This document shows, piece by piece, positions 45,678 to 54,879 of a stretch of DNA of 64,000 nt. Each line of letters opens with the position of its first letter. The first letter of the stretch is position 1. The DNA comes from SLRI01 sp964402505 (GTDB lineage Bacteria > Pseudomonadota > Alphaproteobacteria > Geminicoccales > Geminicoccaceae): contig CAYOCP010000010.1 of NCBI GenBank assembly GCA_964402505.1, forward strand, positions 62,001 to 126,000, given 5' to 3'. The notes beneath the pieces were generated by a model. The model worked only from the letters and a program-made list of their open reading frames with translations, was not told where the DNA came from and did no database searches. The translations under genes were made by a program, and so were the position numbers.

Positions 45678-46778
45678 ATGACCGAGAGCCGGACCCTCGA
45701 GGGACGCATCGTCACGCCGGACGGTGTGGTCAGGGGCCGCCTGCGGCACGAAAGCCGGATCCTCTCCATCGAGCCGGACGCCCGGTCGCGAGACGAGCTC
45801 CTGATCCTGCCGGGCTTCATCGACCTGCACGTGCATGGCGGCGAGGGCGCCGATGTCATGGACGGCGCCGACGCGGTCCGCACCATGGCCCGGTTTCATG
45901 CCCGCCAGGGCACGACCAGCCTGCTCGCGACGACGGTCACCGCTCCGGCGGACGAGCTCCGCCGGGCCTTCGCCGGCATCGGAACGGCACTGGCCGAGCC
46001 GGCTCCCGACGCTGCCGAGGTCCTGGGCGTTCATCTCGAAGGTCCCTTCCTCAATCCCGGAGCGCTCGGCGCCCAGCCGCCCTTCGCCATCGCTCCCGAT
46101 CTCGACCTCGCCGCCGAGCTGCACGAGAAGGCACCCATCCGCGTCGCCACCATGGCGCCGGAAATCGATCCCGAGGGAAACCTCCTCGCCTGGTTCGTGG
46201 CGCATGGCGTGAAGGCCCAGATCGGCCACACGCGCTGCGACTACGCCACGGCGCGGGCGGCGCTCGTCGCGGGTGCCGCCGGCTTCACCCATCTCTACAA
46301 CGCCATGACGGGCCTGCACCACCGCGGTGCCGGTGCCGTCGGCTGCGCCCTGGCGCATGGCCGCTTCGCCGAGCTGATCCTCGATTTCCAGCATGTCGAG
46401 GCCGGTGCGGCGCTGGCAGCCCTTCGGGCGATCCCCGGCCTCTACGCCATCACCGACGCCGTCGCCGCCTGCGGCATGCCGGACGGCACCTACCATCTCG
46501 GCAGCCACGCCATCCAGAAGACCGGGGACACGGTCCGTCTCGCCGACGGCACGCTCGCCGGCAGTGTCCTGACCATGCGCCGGGCCTTCGCCAATTTCGG
46601 CACCCTCGGCCTCGATCCCCTCGAGGCGGCACGCCGCACGAGCGGCCTCGCTGCCGCCTATCTCGGCCTCGACGACCGCGGCCGGCTGGTGCCGGGCCTG
46701 CGCGCCGATCTGGTCCTGATCGACAGGCGAGGCGAGATCGCCGGCGTCGTCCGCGAAGGCCGAACGATCGTCGCCTGA
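45678..46778 (+). CDS. nagA: N-acetylglucosamine-6-phosphate deacetylase
   Basis: A 366-residue amidohydrolase that gives GlcN-6-P and acetate. Metal/substrate motifs are LPGFIDLHVHGGEGADVMD, VLGVHLEGPFLNP, IGHTRCDY, GFTHLYNAM, the catalytic Asp in ITDAVAACGMPDG and GTLAGSVLTM. GGAGG lies before ATG 45678. With the kinase, MurQ and the SIS deaminase it completes a route from MurNAc/GlcNAc to fructose-6-phosphate. Confidence 0.95.
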   Translation: MTESRTLEGRIVTPDGVVRGRLRHESRILSIEPDARSRDELLILPGFIDLHVHGGEGADVMDGADAVRTMARFHARQGTTSLLATTVTAPADELRRAFAGIGTALAEPAPDAAEVLGVHLEGPFLNPGALGAQPPFAIAPDLDLAAELHEKAPIRVATMAPEIDPEGNLLAWFVAHGVKAQIGHTRCDYATARAALVAGAAGFTHLYNAMTGLHHRGAGAVGCALAHGRFAELILDFQHVEAGAALAALRAIPGLYAITDAVAACGMPDGTYHLGSHAIQKTGDTVRLADGTLAGSVLTMRRAFANFGTLGLDPLEAARRTSGLAAAYLGLDDRGRLVPGLRADLVLIDRRGEIAGVVREGRTIVA

Positions 46779-46943
46779 AGCGGGACCGATTGGCAAACCG
46801 ACCGTGCCGGCCCGTTAACCAATCCTTCAAGAAATGACGGCATCATCCGTGGCTGGGCCCGGTCCGCCGACCGGCGTCCATGGCTTGCCGGACGCAGCAT
46901 CCCTCGCTGCGATGGCCGGCGGAACCGCCGATGGTGAGGTCGC

Positions 46944-48260
46944 ATGCGAGTGCTGAACAGTCGAGGCCACCTGGCGAGAAGCATGTCCGTCATGCTGCTT
47001 TTCGGCATCGCCGGCTGCGCCGGTCATACCGAGCTGCCGCTCCTGCCCGGGGGAGGTGGCGGTGCCGCCGCGTCGGACGGGGCACCGCTCACCGATTCGG
47101 GCCGGCTCGTCCGCATGGGCCAGCGCAGCCTCGCCGCCGGCGATCCGACGACGGCCGTGGGCTTCCTGGAGCAGGCGCTCGCCGTCGACCGCGGCAATCA
47201 CGAGGCGGCCGTGCTGCTCGGCAACGCCAATCTCGGCCTCGGCCGGCCGCAGGACGCCGCCTCCGCCTTCGGCCTCGTCCTGCAGGACGACGCGACCAAC
47301 CGGGACGCGACGATCGGCTACGCCAAGGCGATGATCGCGATCGGCAGGAGCGAGACGGCGCTCGCCCATCTCGAGCCCCTGGTCCGCCAGGAGCCGGGTG
47401 ATGTCGAGGCGGCCAATCTCGCCGGTGTCGCCCTCGATCTGCAGGGTGCCCACGACCGGGCGATCGCCCTCTACCGCGAGAGCCTTGGCCTCAATCCAGA
47501 AGCGCCGGCCCTGACCAACAATCTCGGCCTCTCCCTGGCCCTCGCCGGCCGTCACGAGGAGGCCATCGCCGTGCTTCGGCCGCTCGCCGAGGGCTACACC
47601 TCCTCGCCCCGCGCCCGGCAGAACCTCGCGCTCGCCTACGGCTTGCGGGGCGAGATGACCGAGGCGGAGCGGTGGAGCCGGATGGACCTCGCCGCCCCGG
47701 AGGTCACCAACAATCTGCGCTACTTCCGCACCATGGCCGGGCTCGAGCCCGGGGCCGTGCGCAGCGCCGCGCTGCAGCCCGACTTCAAGGAGCCGGTGGT
47801 CCAGGAAGCGCCCGGCAAGCCGCGTCTCGCGGCACCGCGCCCGCCGGCGCCGGCACCGACAGCCACACCCGAGGCTCCGCGTCCGGTGGCATCGGCCCGA
47901 CCCGACGCGAGCCGTCCCGCCTTGCCACCGGCGCCGCCCGCCGCGAGCGTGCCGCCCGCACCGGGTCCGGGATTCGATACGGTCGAGCCCTCGGTCGGTG
48001 CCGCCGGCGATCAGCCGGTCGCGCTCGGCCGCTGGTTCGTCGACCTCGGCAGCTTCGATTCGCCCGCCGCCACCGGCGCCTACTGGCGAAAGCTGCGCCG
48101 GACCCACGAGGCGGCGACGGCGGGCCTCAACCGGCTCGCCGGCGGCACGTCCAAGGCCGTTCCGCTGATCGTCGGCCCGTTCGCCTCGGCGGCCGAGGCG
48201 AAGGCGCTCTGCGCCGCCGTGGCCGGTGCGGTGGTCTACTGCAACCCGGTCCGTCTTTGA
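46944..48260 (+). CDS. TadD-like TPR lipoprotein with C-terminal SPOR-like domain
   Basis: A 438-residue envelope protein that opens the Tad operon. The signal peptide ends in a lipobox-like GIAGC. Several TPR units follow (about 50-260), such as AVGFLEQALAVDRGNHEAAV and ALTNNLGLSLALAGRHEEAI. A Pro/Ala-rich linker (about 280-350) comes next. The last 75 residues (WFVDLGSFDSPAATGAYWRK, VPLIVGPFASAAEAKALC) look like a SPOR fold, which binds denuded glycan. TadD normally acts as a pilotin for the secretin. The SPOR-like part is an addition that could anchor it to peptidoglycan. Confidence 0.82.
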   Translation: MRVLNSRGHLARSMSVMLLFGIAGCAGHTELPLLPGGGGGAAASDGAPLTDSGRLVRMGQRSLAAGDPTTAVGFLEQALAVDRGNHEAAVLLGNANLGLGRPQDAASAFGLVLQDDATNRDATIGYAKAMIAIGRSETALAHLEPLVRQEPGDVEAANLAGVALDLQGAHDRAIALYRESLGLNPEAPALTNNLGLSLALAGRHEEAIAVLRPLAEGYTSSPRARQNLALAYGLRGEMTEAERWSRMDLAAPEVTNNLRYFRTMAGLEPGAVRSAALQPDFKEPVVQEAPGKPRLAAPRPPAPAPTATPEAPRPVASARPDASRPALPPAPPAASVPPAPGPGFDTVEPSVGAAGDQPVALGRWFVDLGSFDSPAATGAYWRKLRRTHEAATAGLNRLAGGTSKAVPLIVGPFASAAEAKALCAAVAGAVVYCNPVRL

Positions 48261-48335
48261 TGCGGACCTTCACGGTTTCGTAACGCATTTGCTTCAGACT
48301 GCCCCCTGATCGACGCAGCAGAAGGAGTACTGCAG

Positions 48336-48530
48336 ATGACCACGTTCAAGCGTTTTCTCGCCGACGAGAGCGGTGCCACCGCCATCGAGTACGGCCTCAT
48401 CGCCGCCCTCGTCTCGGTCGCCGTCCTGGCGATCCTCGGCACCCTGGGCGGCCAGCTCCAGCAGACCTTCCAGAACATCTCCAACAGCCTCACCACGGCC
48501 GGCATCACCGCCGGTGGCGGCGGCGAGTGA
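48336..48530 (+). CDS. flp: Flp-type pilin
   Basis: A 64-residue prepilin with a short basic leader (MTTFKRFLADESG), prepilin peptidase cleavage at G13/A14, and the Flp motif ATAIEYGLIAALVSVAVLAI with Glu and Tyr at mature positions +5 and +6. A short Gly-rich C-terminus ends in GGGGE. A strong AAGGAG (48322-48327) fits high expression. It would polymerise into the Tad pilus for tight adherence. Confidence 0.94.
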   Translation: MTTFKRFLADESGATAIEYGLIAALVSVAVLAILGTLGGQLQQTFQNISNSLTTAGITAGGGGE

Positions 48531-48630
48531 CGCTGCCGCATTCGTGAGGGCCGCCGGCTGGCCGCGCTCGCGCCCGGCCAGCCGGCGCCTCGGAACCCCG
48601 GGCGGATCACGGCATCGATCGACAACGAGA

Positions 48631-49161
48631 ATGAGCCTCTCCCTCCTCTCCCTGGCAGAGCTCGGACTCGGCATCGCCGCCCTGGCGACCGTGGTCCTGG
48701 CGGCATTGTCGGACCTCTCGACCCGATTGATCGCCAATCGGCTGCCGGCCGTGCTTCTCGGCCTCGGCGTTCCCCATCATCTCCTCCGCGCCGGTGACTG
48801 GCAGGAGGCTGCCGCCGCCGTCGGCGCCGCGCTCGCCGTCGCCGCCCTCGCCTTCGCCGTCCTCTACGTCCTCTGGCGTCTCGGCGGGATGGGCGGCGGT
48901 GACGTCAAGCTCTTCGTGGCCGCCGCCTTCTTCGTCGGCGCCGAGGGCTTTCTCGCCCTCTTCGTCGGCACCGCCCTCGCCGGCGGCATGCTCGCCCTCG
49001 CCGTGCTCGTCCTGCCGTTGCGGCTGCCGCCCGTCGGCTGCCACCTCCTCGCCCTTCTCGGCGGCGGGACCGCGGCAGGCGCCACCCTCCCCTACGGCGT
49101 CGCCATCGCTTGCGGCGCCGCCCTCGCCATCGTCCCGACACTTCCCCTGCTCACCGCCTGA
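48631..49161 (+). CDS. cpaA: Prepilin peptidase (TadV/CpaA)
   Basis: A 176-residue inner-membrane aspartic peptidase of the A24 family, short form without methylase domain. The catalytic aspartates are in LSDLSTRLIANRL and GGMGGGDVKLF. About six hydrophobic helices. It cleaves the Flp leader. ATG 48631; the gene follows flp by 100 bases. Confidence 0.93.
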   Translation: MSLSLLSLAELGLGIAALATVVLAALSDLSTRLIANRLPAVLLGLGVPHHLLRAGDWQEAAAAVGAALAVAALAFAVLYVLWRLGGMGGGDVKLFVAAAFFVGAEGFLALFVGTALAGGMLALAVLVLPLRLPPVGCHLLALLGGGTAAGATLPYGVAIACGAALAIVPTLPLLTA

Positions 49162-49170
49162 GGACAGCAC

Positions 49171-50052
49171 ATGCGGCGCATCCTGCTTCCCCTCGTCGCC
49201 GTCGCCCTGGCGGTCGGCACAGGACTCTACGCCAACGCCTGGCTCAAGGGGGAGCGGCAGGCGCTCCTGGCGCAGGTCACGCCGGTGACCGTTCCCGCCG
49301 ATCCGGAGTTCATCGAGGTGCTGGTGGTCGCCGAGCGGCTGCCACCCGGCAGCTTCCTCAAGCCGACATCCTGGCGCTGGCAGAAATGGCCGGCCGTCGA
49401 GGTGCCGGAGAGCTATCTTCTGCGCGGCCACGACGACGCGCTCGAGCTCGAGGGCTCCGTCGCCCGGCAGCTTCTGGTGCCGGGCGACCCGATCCTCAAG
49501 GACAGCCTGGTGCGGCCCGGCGATCGCGGCTTCCTCGCCGCGGTGCTCGATCCGGGCATGCGCGCCGTCTCGGTGCCCGTCGACGAGGCGTCGAGCAATG
49601 CCGGCCTGATCTTTCCCGGCGACCGGGTCGACCTCATCCTGACCCAGACCATCGCCGGCGACGGCGAAGGCGCGACCGACCGCCGGGTCAGCGAGACGGT
49701 GCTCGAGGATCTCAGGGTCATCGCCATGGGCCGCCGCCTCTACAGCGAGCCGGGAGAGGCCGCGGAAGGCGGCCAGGTGCGGACGGTCACGCTCGAGGTC
49801 GATCCCGCCGGTGCCGAGACCGTCGCCCTCGTCACCGAGCTCGGCAAGCTCTCCTTGAGCCTGCGCAGCATCGCCACCGATCCCGGGATCGCCGCCGGCA
49901 CGGACGTGACGGCGATGCGGCGCGAGGCGGTGACGTGGGACAGCGACGTCAGCCGGGTGCTGCGGGCGGGGGATCCCTCCCGGCCGCGCCTGACGGTCAT
50001 GCGTGGTGCCGCGCTCGAGCGCGCACCCCTGGATGCGGAGAGCAATCGATGA
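49171..50052 (+). CDS. cpaB: Tad pilus assembly protein RcpC/CpaB
   Basis: A 293-residue periplasmic protein with one N-terminal helix (LLPLVAVALAVGTGLYANAW). SAF/beta-clip domain features are VLVVAERLPPGSFLKPTSWR and MRAVSVPVDEASSNAGLIFP with GDRVDLILTQ. CpaB stabilises the secretin channel. Ten bases after cpaA; overlaps cpaC by four bases. Confidence 0.93.
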   Translation: MRRILLPLVAVALAVGTGLYANAWLKGERQALLAQVTPVTVPADPEFIEVLVVAERLPPGSFLKPTSWRWQKWPAVEVPESYLLRGHDDALELEGSVARQLLVPGDPILKDSLVRPGDRGFLAAVLDPGMRAVSVPVDEASSNAGLIFPGDRVDLILTQTIAGDGEGATDRRVSETVLEDLRVIAMGRRLYSEPGEAAEGGQVRTVTLEVDPAGAETVALVTELGKLSLSLRSIATDPGIAAGTDVTAMRREAVTWDSDVSRVLRAGDPSRPRLTVMRGAALERAPLDAESNR

Positions 50053-51467
50053 ACCCGACGAAGATGGTGCCGGCACGATCGGGCACCGGCCGCGTGCGCC
50101 GCCTGGCGCTGGCGCTCGCCGCCCTGGCGCTGACGCTCGGGTTCCTGCCGCTGGCACCCGCCGCGGCCCAGCCGGCCGGCGGCGACGTGGTGGCCGCCTC
50201 CGGCCGCCTCGCCCTCGAGGTGCGCCAGGGCAAGCTCGTGCGGCTCGAACGGCCGGCGGCCTCGGTCTTCGTCGCCGATCCCGACATCGCCGACGTCCAG
50301 GCCCATTCCGCCTCCCTCGTCTACGTCTTCGGCCGCCGCGCGGGTGTCACCACGCTCTTCGCCGTCGACGAGGACGAGAACCTGCTCTTCAGCAGCGTCG
50401 TCACGGTCGAGCATCCGGTCACCCGCATCCGCCAGGTGATCCAGAGCCTGGGGCTCGCCGCCTCGGTCGACGTGCAGTCGATCGATGGTGGCGTGCTGCT
50501 GTCGGGCGACGTCGCCGATCCGGCGACCGCCGAGGACCTGCGCGAGCTGGTGTCCCGCTTCGTCGGCGAGAACGAGGTCGTGCTGAACAGGCTCGCGATT
50601 CGTGCTCCCACCCAGGTCAACCTGCGGGTCCGGGTCGCGGAGATGTCCCGCGACGTCACCAAGATCTTCGGCATCAGCTGGGACAACGCCCTGGCCTTCG
50701 GCGACTTCGCGCTCGGGCTCAGCACCGGCCGGCCGTTCGCCGCCGCCAACACCATCAGCGGCAGCTTCGAGAACGGCGACCTGACGATCGACGGGGTGAT
50801 CGATGCGCTCGAGCGGGAGGGGCTCGTCACCGTTCTCGCCGAGCCGAACCTCACCGCGCTCTCGGGCGAGACGGCGAGCTTCCTCGCCGGCGGCGAGTTT
50901 CCCGTCCCGGTCGGCACCGAGAACAACGACATCCAGATCGAGTTCAAGGAGTTCGGTGTCAGCCTCTCCTTCACGCCCACCGTGCTCTCGCGCAACCGCA
51001 TCGGCCTGCGGGTGCGCCCCGAGGTCAGCGACCTGAGCGAGAACGGCGCCATCACGCTGCAGAACATCGTGATCCCGGCGCTGGCGACGCGCCGTGCCGA
51101 GACCACGGTCGAGCTCGGCAGCGGCCAGAGCTTCGCCATCGGCGGCCTGATCTCCAACAGCACGCGCAACAGCCTCGAGAAGGTTCCGGGCATCGGCGAC
51201 TTGCCCATTCTCGGCACGCTCTTCCGCTCCACCAGCTTCAGGCAGCGCGAGACCGAGCTCGTCATCATCGTCACGCCCTATCTCGTCGAGCCGCGTGCGG
51301 AGCGGGATCTGGCCTTGCCGACCGACGGATTCAGGGCCCCGACCCAGCTCGAGCTGATCCTCGATGGCCGCCTTGCCGGCAGCTACCCCAAGCCCGGCCC
51401 CACCGCGCGCTCGACGGCCACGGGCGGCCTGCGCCTGGCCGGACCCGCCGGCTTCGTGATCGATTGA
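50049..51467 (+). CDS. cpaC: Tad secretin RcpA/CpaC
   Basis: A 472-residue outer-membrane channel subunit. The signal peptide (about 18-40) is followed by an N-terminal pilus-specific domain (GKLVRLERPAASVFVADPDI), a BON-like unit (VQSIDGGVLLSGDVADPATA) and the secretin domain with FLAGGEFPVP, IEFKEFGVSLSFTPTV and PGIGDLPILGTLFRS. It forms the gate through which the Flp pilus exits. Coupled to cpaB by ATGA. Confidence 0.95.
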   Translation: MNPTKMVPARSGTGRVRRLALALAALALTLGFLPLAPAAAQPAGGDVVAASGRLALEVRQGKLVRLERPAASVFVADPDIADVQAHSASLVYVFGRRAGVTTLFAVDEDENLLFSSVVTVEHPVTRIRQVIQSLGLAASVDVQSIDGGVLLSGDVADPATAEDLRELVSRFVGENEVVLNRLAIRAPTQVNLRVRVAEMSRDVTKIFGISWDNALAFGDFALGLSTGRPFAAANTISGSFENGDLTIDGVIDALEREGLVTVLAEPNLTALSGETASFLAGGEFPVPVGTENNDIQIEFKEFGVSLSFTPTVLSRNRIGLRVRPEVSDLSENGAITLQNIVIPALATRRAETTVELGSGQSFAIGGLISNSTRNSLEKVPGIGDLPILGTLFRSTSFRQRETELVIIVTPYLVEPRAERDLALPTDGFRAPTQLELILDGRLAGSYPKPGPTARSTATGGLRLAGPAGFVID

Positions 51468-51478
51468 GAGGCATCGCC

Positions 51479-52213
51479 ATGACCTGCTCCACCTCCGTCA
51501 GAAACCGGGCCGCGCGCGGCCTGACCCTCGGCCTGGCCCTCGTTTCGCTTCTCGCCTGCAGCGCCACCTCGCCCTTTCCGCCGGCGGCGCCGCCGACCCC
51601 GCTGCCGCAGCGCCCGGCGGCACAGCTGGCCCCGCTCGAGCTCAGGCACAGCGTGCTCTTCGCGACGGACGACGATCGCCTGTCGCCGGCCGAGGCCGCC
51701 TCGCTCGACGAGTTCGTGGCCCTTCTCGACCAGCGCCTCGTCATCGACGAGATCGTGCTCGGCCATGCCGACACCCGCGGCGACGACGCCTTGAACGACG
51801 CGCTTTCGGCACGACGGGCGGCGCGGGTCGAGAAGGTCCTCCTCGAGCACGGCGTCGCACCCGAGCGGATCTCGACGGCCGCCCTCGGCCGCCACTTTCC
51901 GGTCGAGGCGGCCAGCGGGACGGAGAGCCTGCGGCTCAGCCGCAGGGTCGAGATCCTGGTGAGCGGCTTTCTCGTGGTCGAGCCGGCCTGCCCCGACTGG
52001 TCCCGCTCCGTGGCGCAGGACGGGACGAACCGGCCGATGAGCAATCTCGGCTGCGCCACCGAGCTGAACTTCCTGCGCATGGTGGCCGATCCGGCCGATC
52101 TCGTGGCCCCTCGCCCGCTCGGCGCCACCGACCCCGTGCGCGACGCCCTCGCGGTCCAGCGCTACCGGCAGGACAAGGCCAAGAGCCTGAAGGTGGAGGC
52201 GTCCGGCCCATGA
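51479..52213 (+). CDS. cpaD: Tad pilus lipoprotein CpaD
   Basis: A 244-residue lipoprotein (lipobox LLAC). The middle is OmpA-like (VLFATDDDRLSPAEAASLDE, VLGHADTRGDDALNDALSAR). The C-terminal CpaD-specific part contains CPDWS, NLGCATELNFLRMVADPADL and RPLGATDP. CpaD occurs in alphaproteobacterial Tad systems and helps secretin localisation. Overlaps cpaE by four bases (ATGA). Confidence 0.92.
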   Translation: MTCSTSVRNRAARGLTLGLALVSLLACSATSPFPPAAPPTPLPQRPAAQLAPLELRHSVLFATDDDRLSPAEAASLDEFVALLDQRLVIDEIVLGHADTRGDDALNDALSARRAARVEKVLLEHGVAPERISTAALGRHFPVEAASGTESLRLSRRVEILVSGFLVVEPACPDWSRSVAQDGTNRPMSNLGCATELNFLRMVADPADLVAPRPLGATDPVRDALAVQRYRQDKAKSLKVEASGP

Positions 52214-53424
52214 GCACGCAGACCCTGGCCCCGGTCTCGGGCAAGAAGACCGAGGATGCTCACTTCAGCGCCTATGTCGCGGACGAAGCGTCGCGCGATG
52301 TCATCGACCAGGTGGCCCGCGAGCTCGTCATCCCGCGGGCAGCGGTCAGGAAGGGCACGATCCGCACGGCCATCGAGGCGCTCGGCCAGCAGCGCTCGCC
52401 CAAGATCCTGATCGTCGACCTCTCCGGCTCGGAGCTGCCGCTCTCCGACGTGAACGAGCTCGCGGAGGTGTGCGAGCCGGGCGTCACGGTGATCGCCATC
52501 GGCGACCGCAACGATGTCGGTCTCTTTCGCGAGCTCTTGAACAGCGGCATCAGCGACTATCTGGTGAAGCCCCTGTCGGCGCCCCTGGTGCAACGCTCGC
52601 TTCTCTCGACGGTCGATGGCGAGGCGCGTGGCCGGCAGACCAACCGGCTCGGCCGGCTGGTGGCGGTGGTGGGCACGCGGGGCGGTGTCGGCACGACGCT
52701 GCTGGCGACCAGCCTCGCCTGGACGATCGCCAACGACCGGCGGCGGCGCGTGGCCCTGGTCGATCTCGACCTGCAGTTCGGCAGCGTGGCGCTGGCGCTC
52801 GATCTCGAGCCGACCCACGGGCTGCGCGAGGCTCTGGAGAACGCCAGCCGCGTCGACAGCCTCTACATCGACCGCACGATGGCCCGCTACAGCGACACGC
52901 TCTTCGTCCTGAGCGCCGAGGAGGAGATCGGCGACGGCTTCGATCTCGATCCCGCAGCCCTCGAGCTCCTGGTCACCGAGCTGCGCAACAAGTACCACTA
53001 CCTCATCGCCGATCTGCCCGAGCCGGGCTCGCCCATGGCGCGGGCCGTCGTGCGAAGCGCCACCCATCTCGTCCTCGTCACCGATCTGTCGCTCGCCGGC
53101 ATGCGCGACACGCTGCGCATCTCGCAGGCGGCCCTGCAGGACAACGCGTCCTGCCAGCTCACGGTCGTCGCCAACCGTGTCGGCGAGCACCGCGCCGGCG
53201 AGATCGCCGTGGCCGAGTTCGAGAGGGCGATCGCGCGACCGATCGACGTCATGATCCCCTTCGATGCGAAGACGGTGGCGGCGGCCATGAATGTCGGACG
53301 TCCCGTCTCCCGCGATCGCGGCCGGGTCACCGCGGCGATCGAGCGGGTGGCGGACCGTTTGACCGGTGCTGCCGGCAGGCGCGACGGCGGCCTGCTCGGC
53401 CGCCTGCTGCAGCGCAAGGGTTGA
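52210..53424 (+). CDS. cpaE: Tad localisation ATPase CpaE/TadZ
   Basis: A 404-residue MinD/ParA-like protein. The N-terminal receiver-like domain (ILIVDLSGSELPLSDVNELA, GISDYLVKPLS) lacks a clear phospho-acceptor set. The ATPase domain has a deviant Walker A, GTRGGVGTT, where the conserved signature Lys position is not Lys, then VALVDLDLQFGSVALALDL. Such atypical P-loops are common in CpaE. It targets the pilus machine to a cell pole. Confidence 0.93.
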   Translation: MSTQTLAPVSGKKTEDAHFSAYVADEASRDVIDQVARELVIPRAAVRKGTIRTAIEALGQQRSPKILIVDLSGSELPLSDVNELAEVCEPGVTVIAIGDRNDVGLFRELLNSGISDYLVKPLSAPLVQRSLLSTVDGEARGRQTNRLGRLVAVVGTRGGVGTTLLATSLAWTIANDRRRRVALVDLDLQFGSVALALDLEPTHGLREALENASRVDSLYIDRTMARYSDTLFVLSAEEEIGDGFDLDPAALELLVTELRNKYHYLIADLPEPGSPMARAVVRSATHLVLVTDLSLAGMRDTLRISQAALQDNASCQLTVVANRVGEHRAGEIAVAEFERAIARPIDVMIPFDAKTVAAAMNVGRPVSRDRGRVTAAIERVADRLTGAAGRRDGGLLGRLLQRKG

Positions 53425-53427
53425 GCC

Positions 53428-54879
53428 GTGTTCGGCCGACGCGCCGCCGAGGCGCCAGCGAGCATGCACGACGTCCCGGCCACGGTGCCGGCGCCGCCGG
53501 AAGAGCCGGCCACCGCGCCGACGGCGCTCGAGGCCCGCCCGGCCGGCCTGCCAGCGGCCGTCCGGCAACCCTTGCCGGCGGCCAAGGATCGCCGGTCGCA
53601 GACGACGCCGGCGGCCATGCAGGTCATCCAGAACCTGCTCTACGAGCGGATCGACGGGTCGGCCGCGGCACGCCTGCCGCGCGACGAGCTGCTGCGCCAG
53701 GTGCTCGAGCTGATCGGCGAGATCGTCGTCGAGCAGCGTCTGTCCCTGACCGCCAGCGACCAGGCGGCGATGGGCCGCTCGATCGTCGACGACATGATCG
53801 GGCTCGGCCCGCTCGAGAACCTCGTGCAGGACGAGACGATCACCGACATCATGGTCAACGGCCCGCACCAGGTCTATGTCGAGCGCCGCGGCAAGATCGA
53901 GCTGACCGATGTCAGGTTCCGCGACCGCCAGCACGTCATGAACATAGCGCAGCGCATCGTCAGCCGCGTCGGCCGGCGCATCGACGAGACCTGCCCGATC
54001 TGCGACGCCCGCCTCGAGGACGGCAGCCGGGTGAACATCATCGCCCCGCCGCTCGCCCTGGACGGCTGCTCCATCTCGATCCGCAAGTTCTCGAAGAAGA
54101 GCATCACCCTCGACGTCATGGCGCGGCAGAACAACCTGAGCAACGAGCTCGCGACCGTTCTGAAGATCGCGGCCGCCTGCCGCCTGAACGTCATCATCTC
54201 GGGCGGCACCGGCTCCGGCAAGACGACCATGCTGAACGCCATGTCGCAATTGATCGATCCGGGCGAGCGGATCGTCACCATCGAGGACGCCGCCGAGCTG
54301 CAGCTCCAGCAGCCGCACGTCGTCCGTCTCGAGACCCGCCCGGCGAATCTCGAGGGCCAGGGCGAGATCCTGATGCGCGACCTCGTCAAGAACGCGCTTC
54401 GCATGCGGCCGGACCGGATCATCTGCGGCGAGGTGCGCGGCGCCGAGGCCATGGACATGCTGCAGGCGATGAACACCGGCCACGACGGCTCGATGTGCAC
54501 GCTGCACGCGAACAATCCGCGCGAGGCCATGAGCCGGCTCGAGAACATGATCACCATGGCCGCGACCAGCCTGCCGACGCGCGCGATCCGCTCGCAGATC
54601 GTCGGCGCCGTCAATCTCGTGATCCAGGTGTCGCGCATGCGCGACGGCATCCGCAGGGTGACCCATGTCACCGAGGTGATCGGCCTGGAGGGGGAAGTCA
54701 TCACCATGCAGGATCTTTTCAGCTTCGAGTACCACGGCGAGAACCGCGACGGCTCGCTGAACGGCACGTTCAAGGCGTCCGAGCTGCGTCCGCACTTCAT
54801 CAAGCGTGCCGCCTATTACGGGCTGGACCGGGCGCTTCTCGCGGCGATGACATCGAACGAGAATCGGGGCTTCGGATGA
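53428..54879 (+). CDS. cpaF: Tad secretion ATPase CpaF/TadA
   Basis: A 483-residue type II/IV hexameric ATPase that powers Flp assembly. An Ala/Pro-rich leader (1-60) precedes the N-terminal domain (IGLGPLENLVQDETITDIMV). Walker A GGTGSGKT is at 259-266, with Asp box VTIEDAAELQLQQPHVVRLE, Walker B and RPDRIICGEVRGAEAMDMLQ, and His box HDGSMCTLHANNP. GTG 53428 starts three bases after cpaE. ATGA overlap with tadB. Confidence 0.95.
   Translation: MFGRRAAEAPASMHDVPATVPAPPEEPATAPTALEARPAGLPAAVRQPLPAAKDRRSQTTPAAMQVIQNLLYERIDGSAAARLPRDELLRQVLELIGEIVVEQRLSLTASDQAAMGRSIVDDMIGLGPLENLVQDETITDIMVNGPHQVYVERRGKIELTDVRFRDRQHVMNIAQRIVSRVGRRIDETCPICDARLEDGSRVNIIAPPLALDGCSISIRKFSKKSITLDVMARQNNLSNELATVLKIAAACRLNVIISGGTGSGKTTMLNAMSQLIDPGERIVTIEDAAELQLQQPHVVRLETRPANLEGQGEILMRDLVKNALRMRPDRIICGEVRGAEAMDMLQAMNTGHDGSMCTLHANNPREAMSRLENMITMAATSLPTRAIRSQIVGAVNLVIQVSRMRDGIRRVTHVTEVIGLEGEVITMQDLFSFEYHGENRDGSLNGTFKASELRPHFIKRAAYYGLDRALLAAMTSNENRGFG

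Noticed and set aside
46815..46823. CtrA-type half-site TTAACC upstream of the Tad operon
   Set aside because: A single partial half-site without the second TTAA at the right distance is not enough to propose CtrA control.
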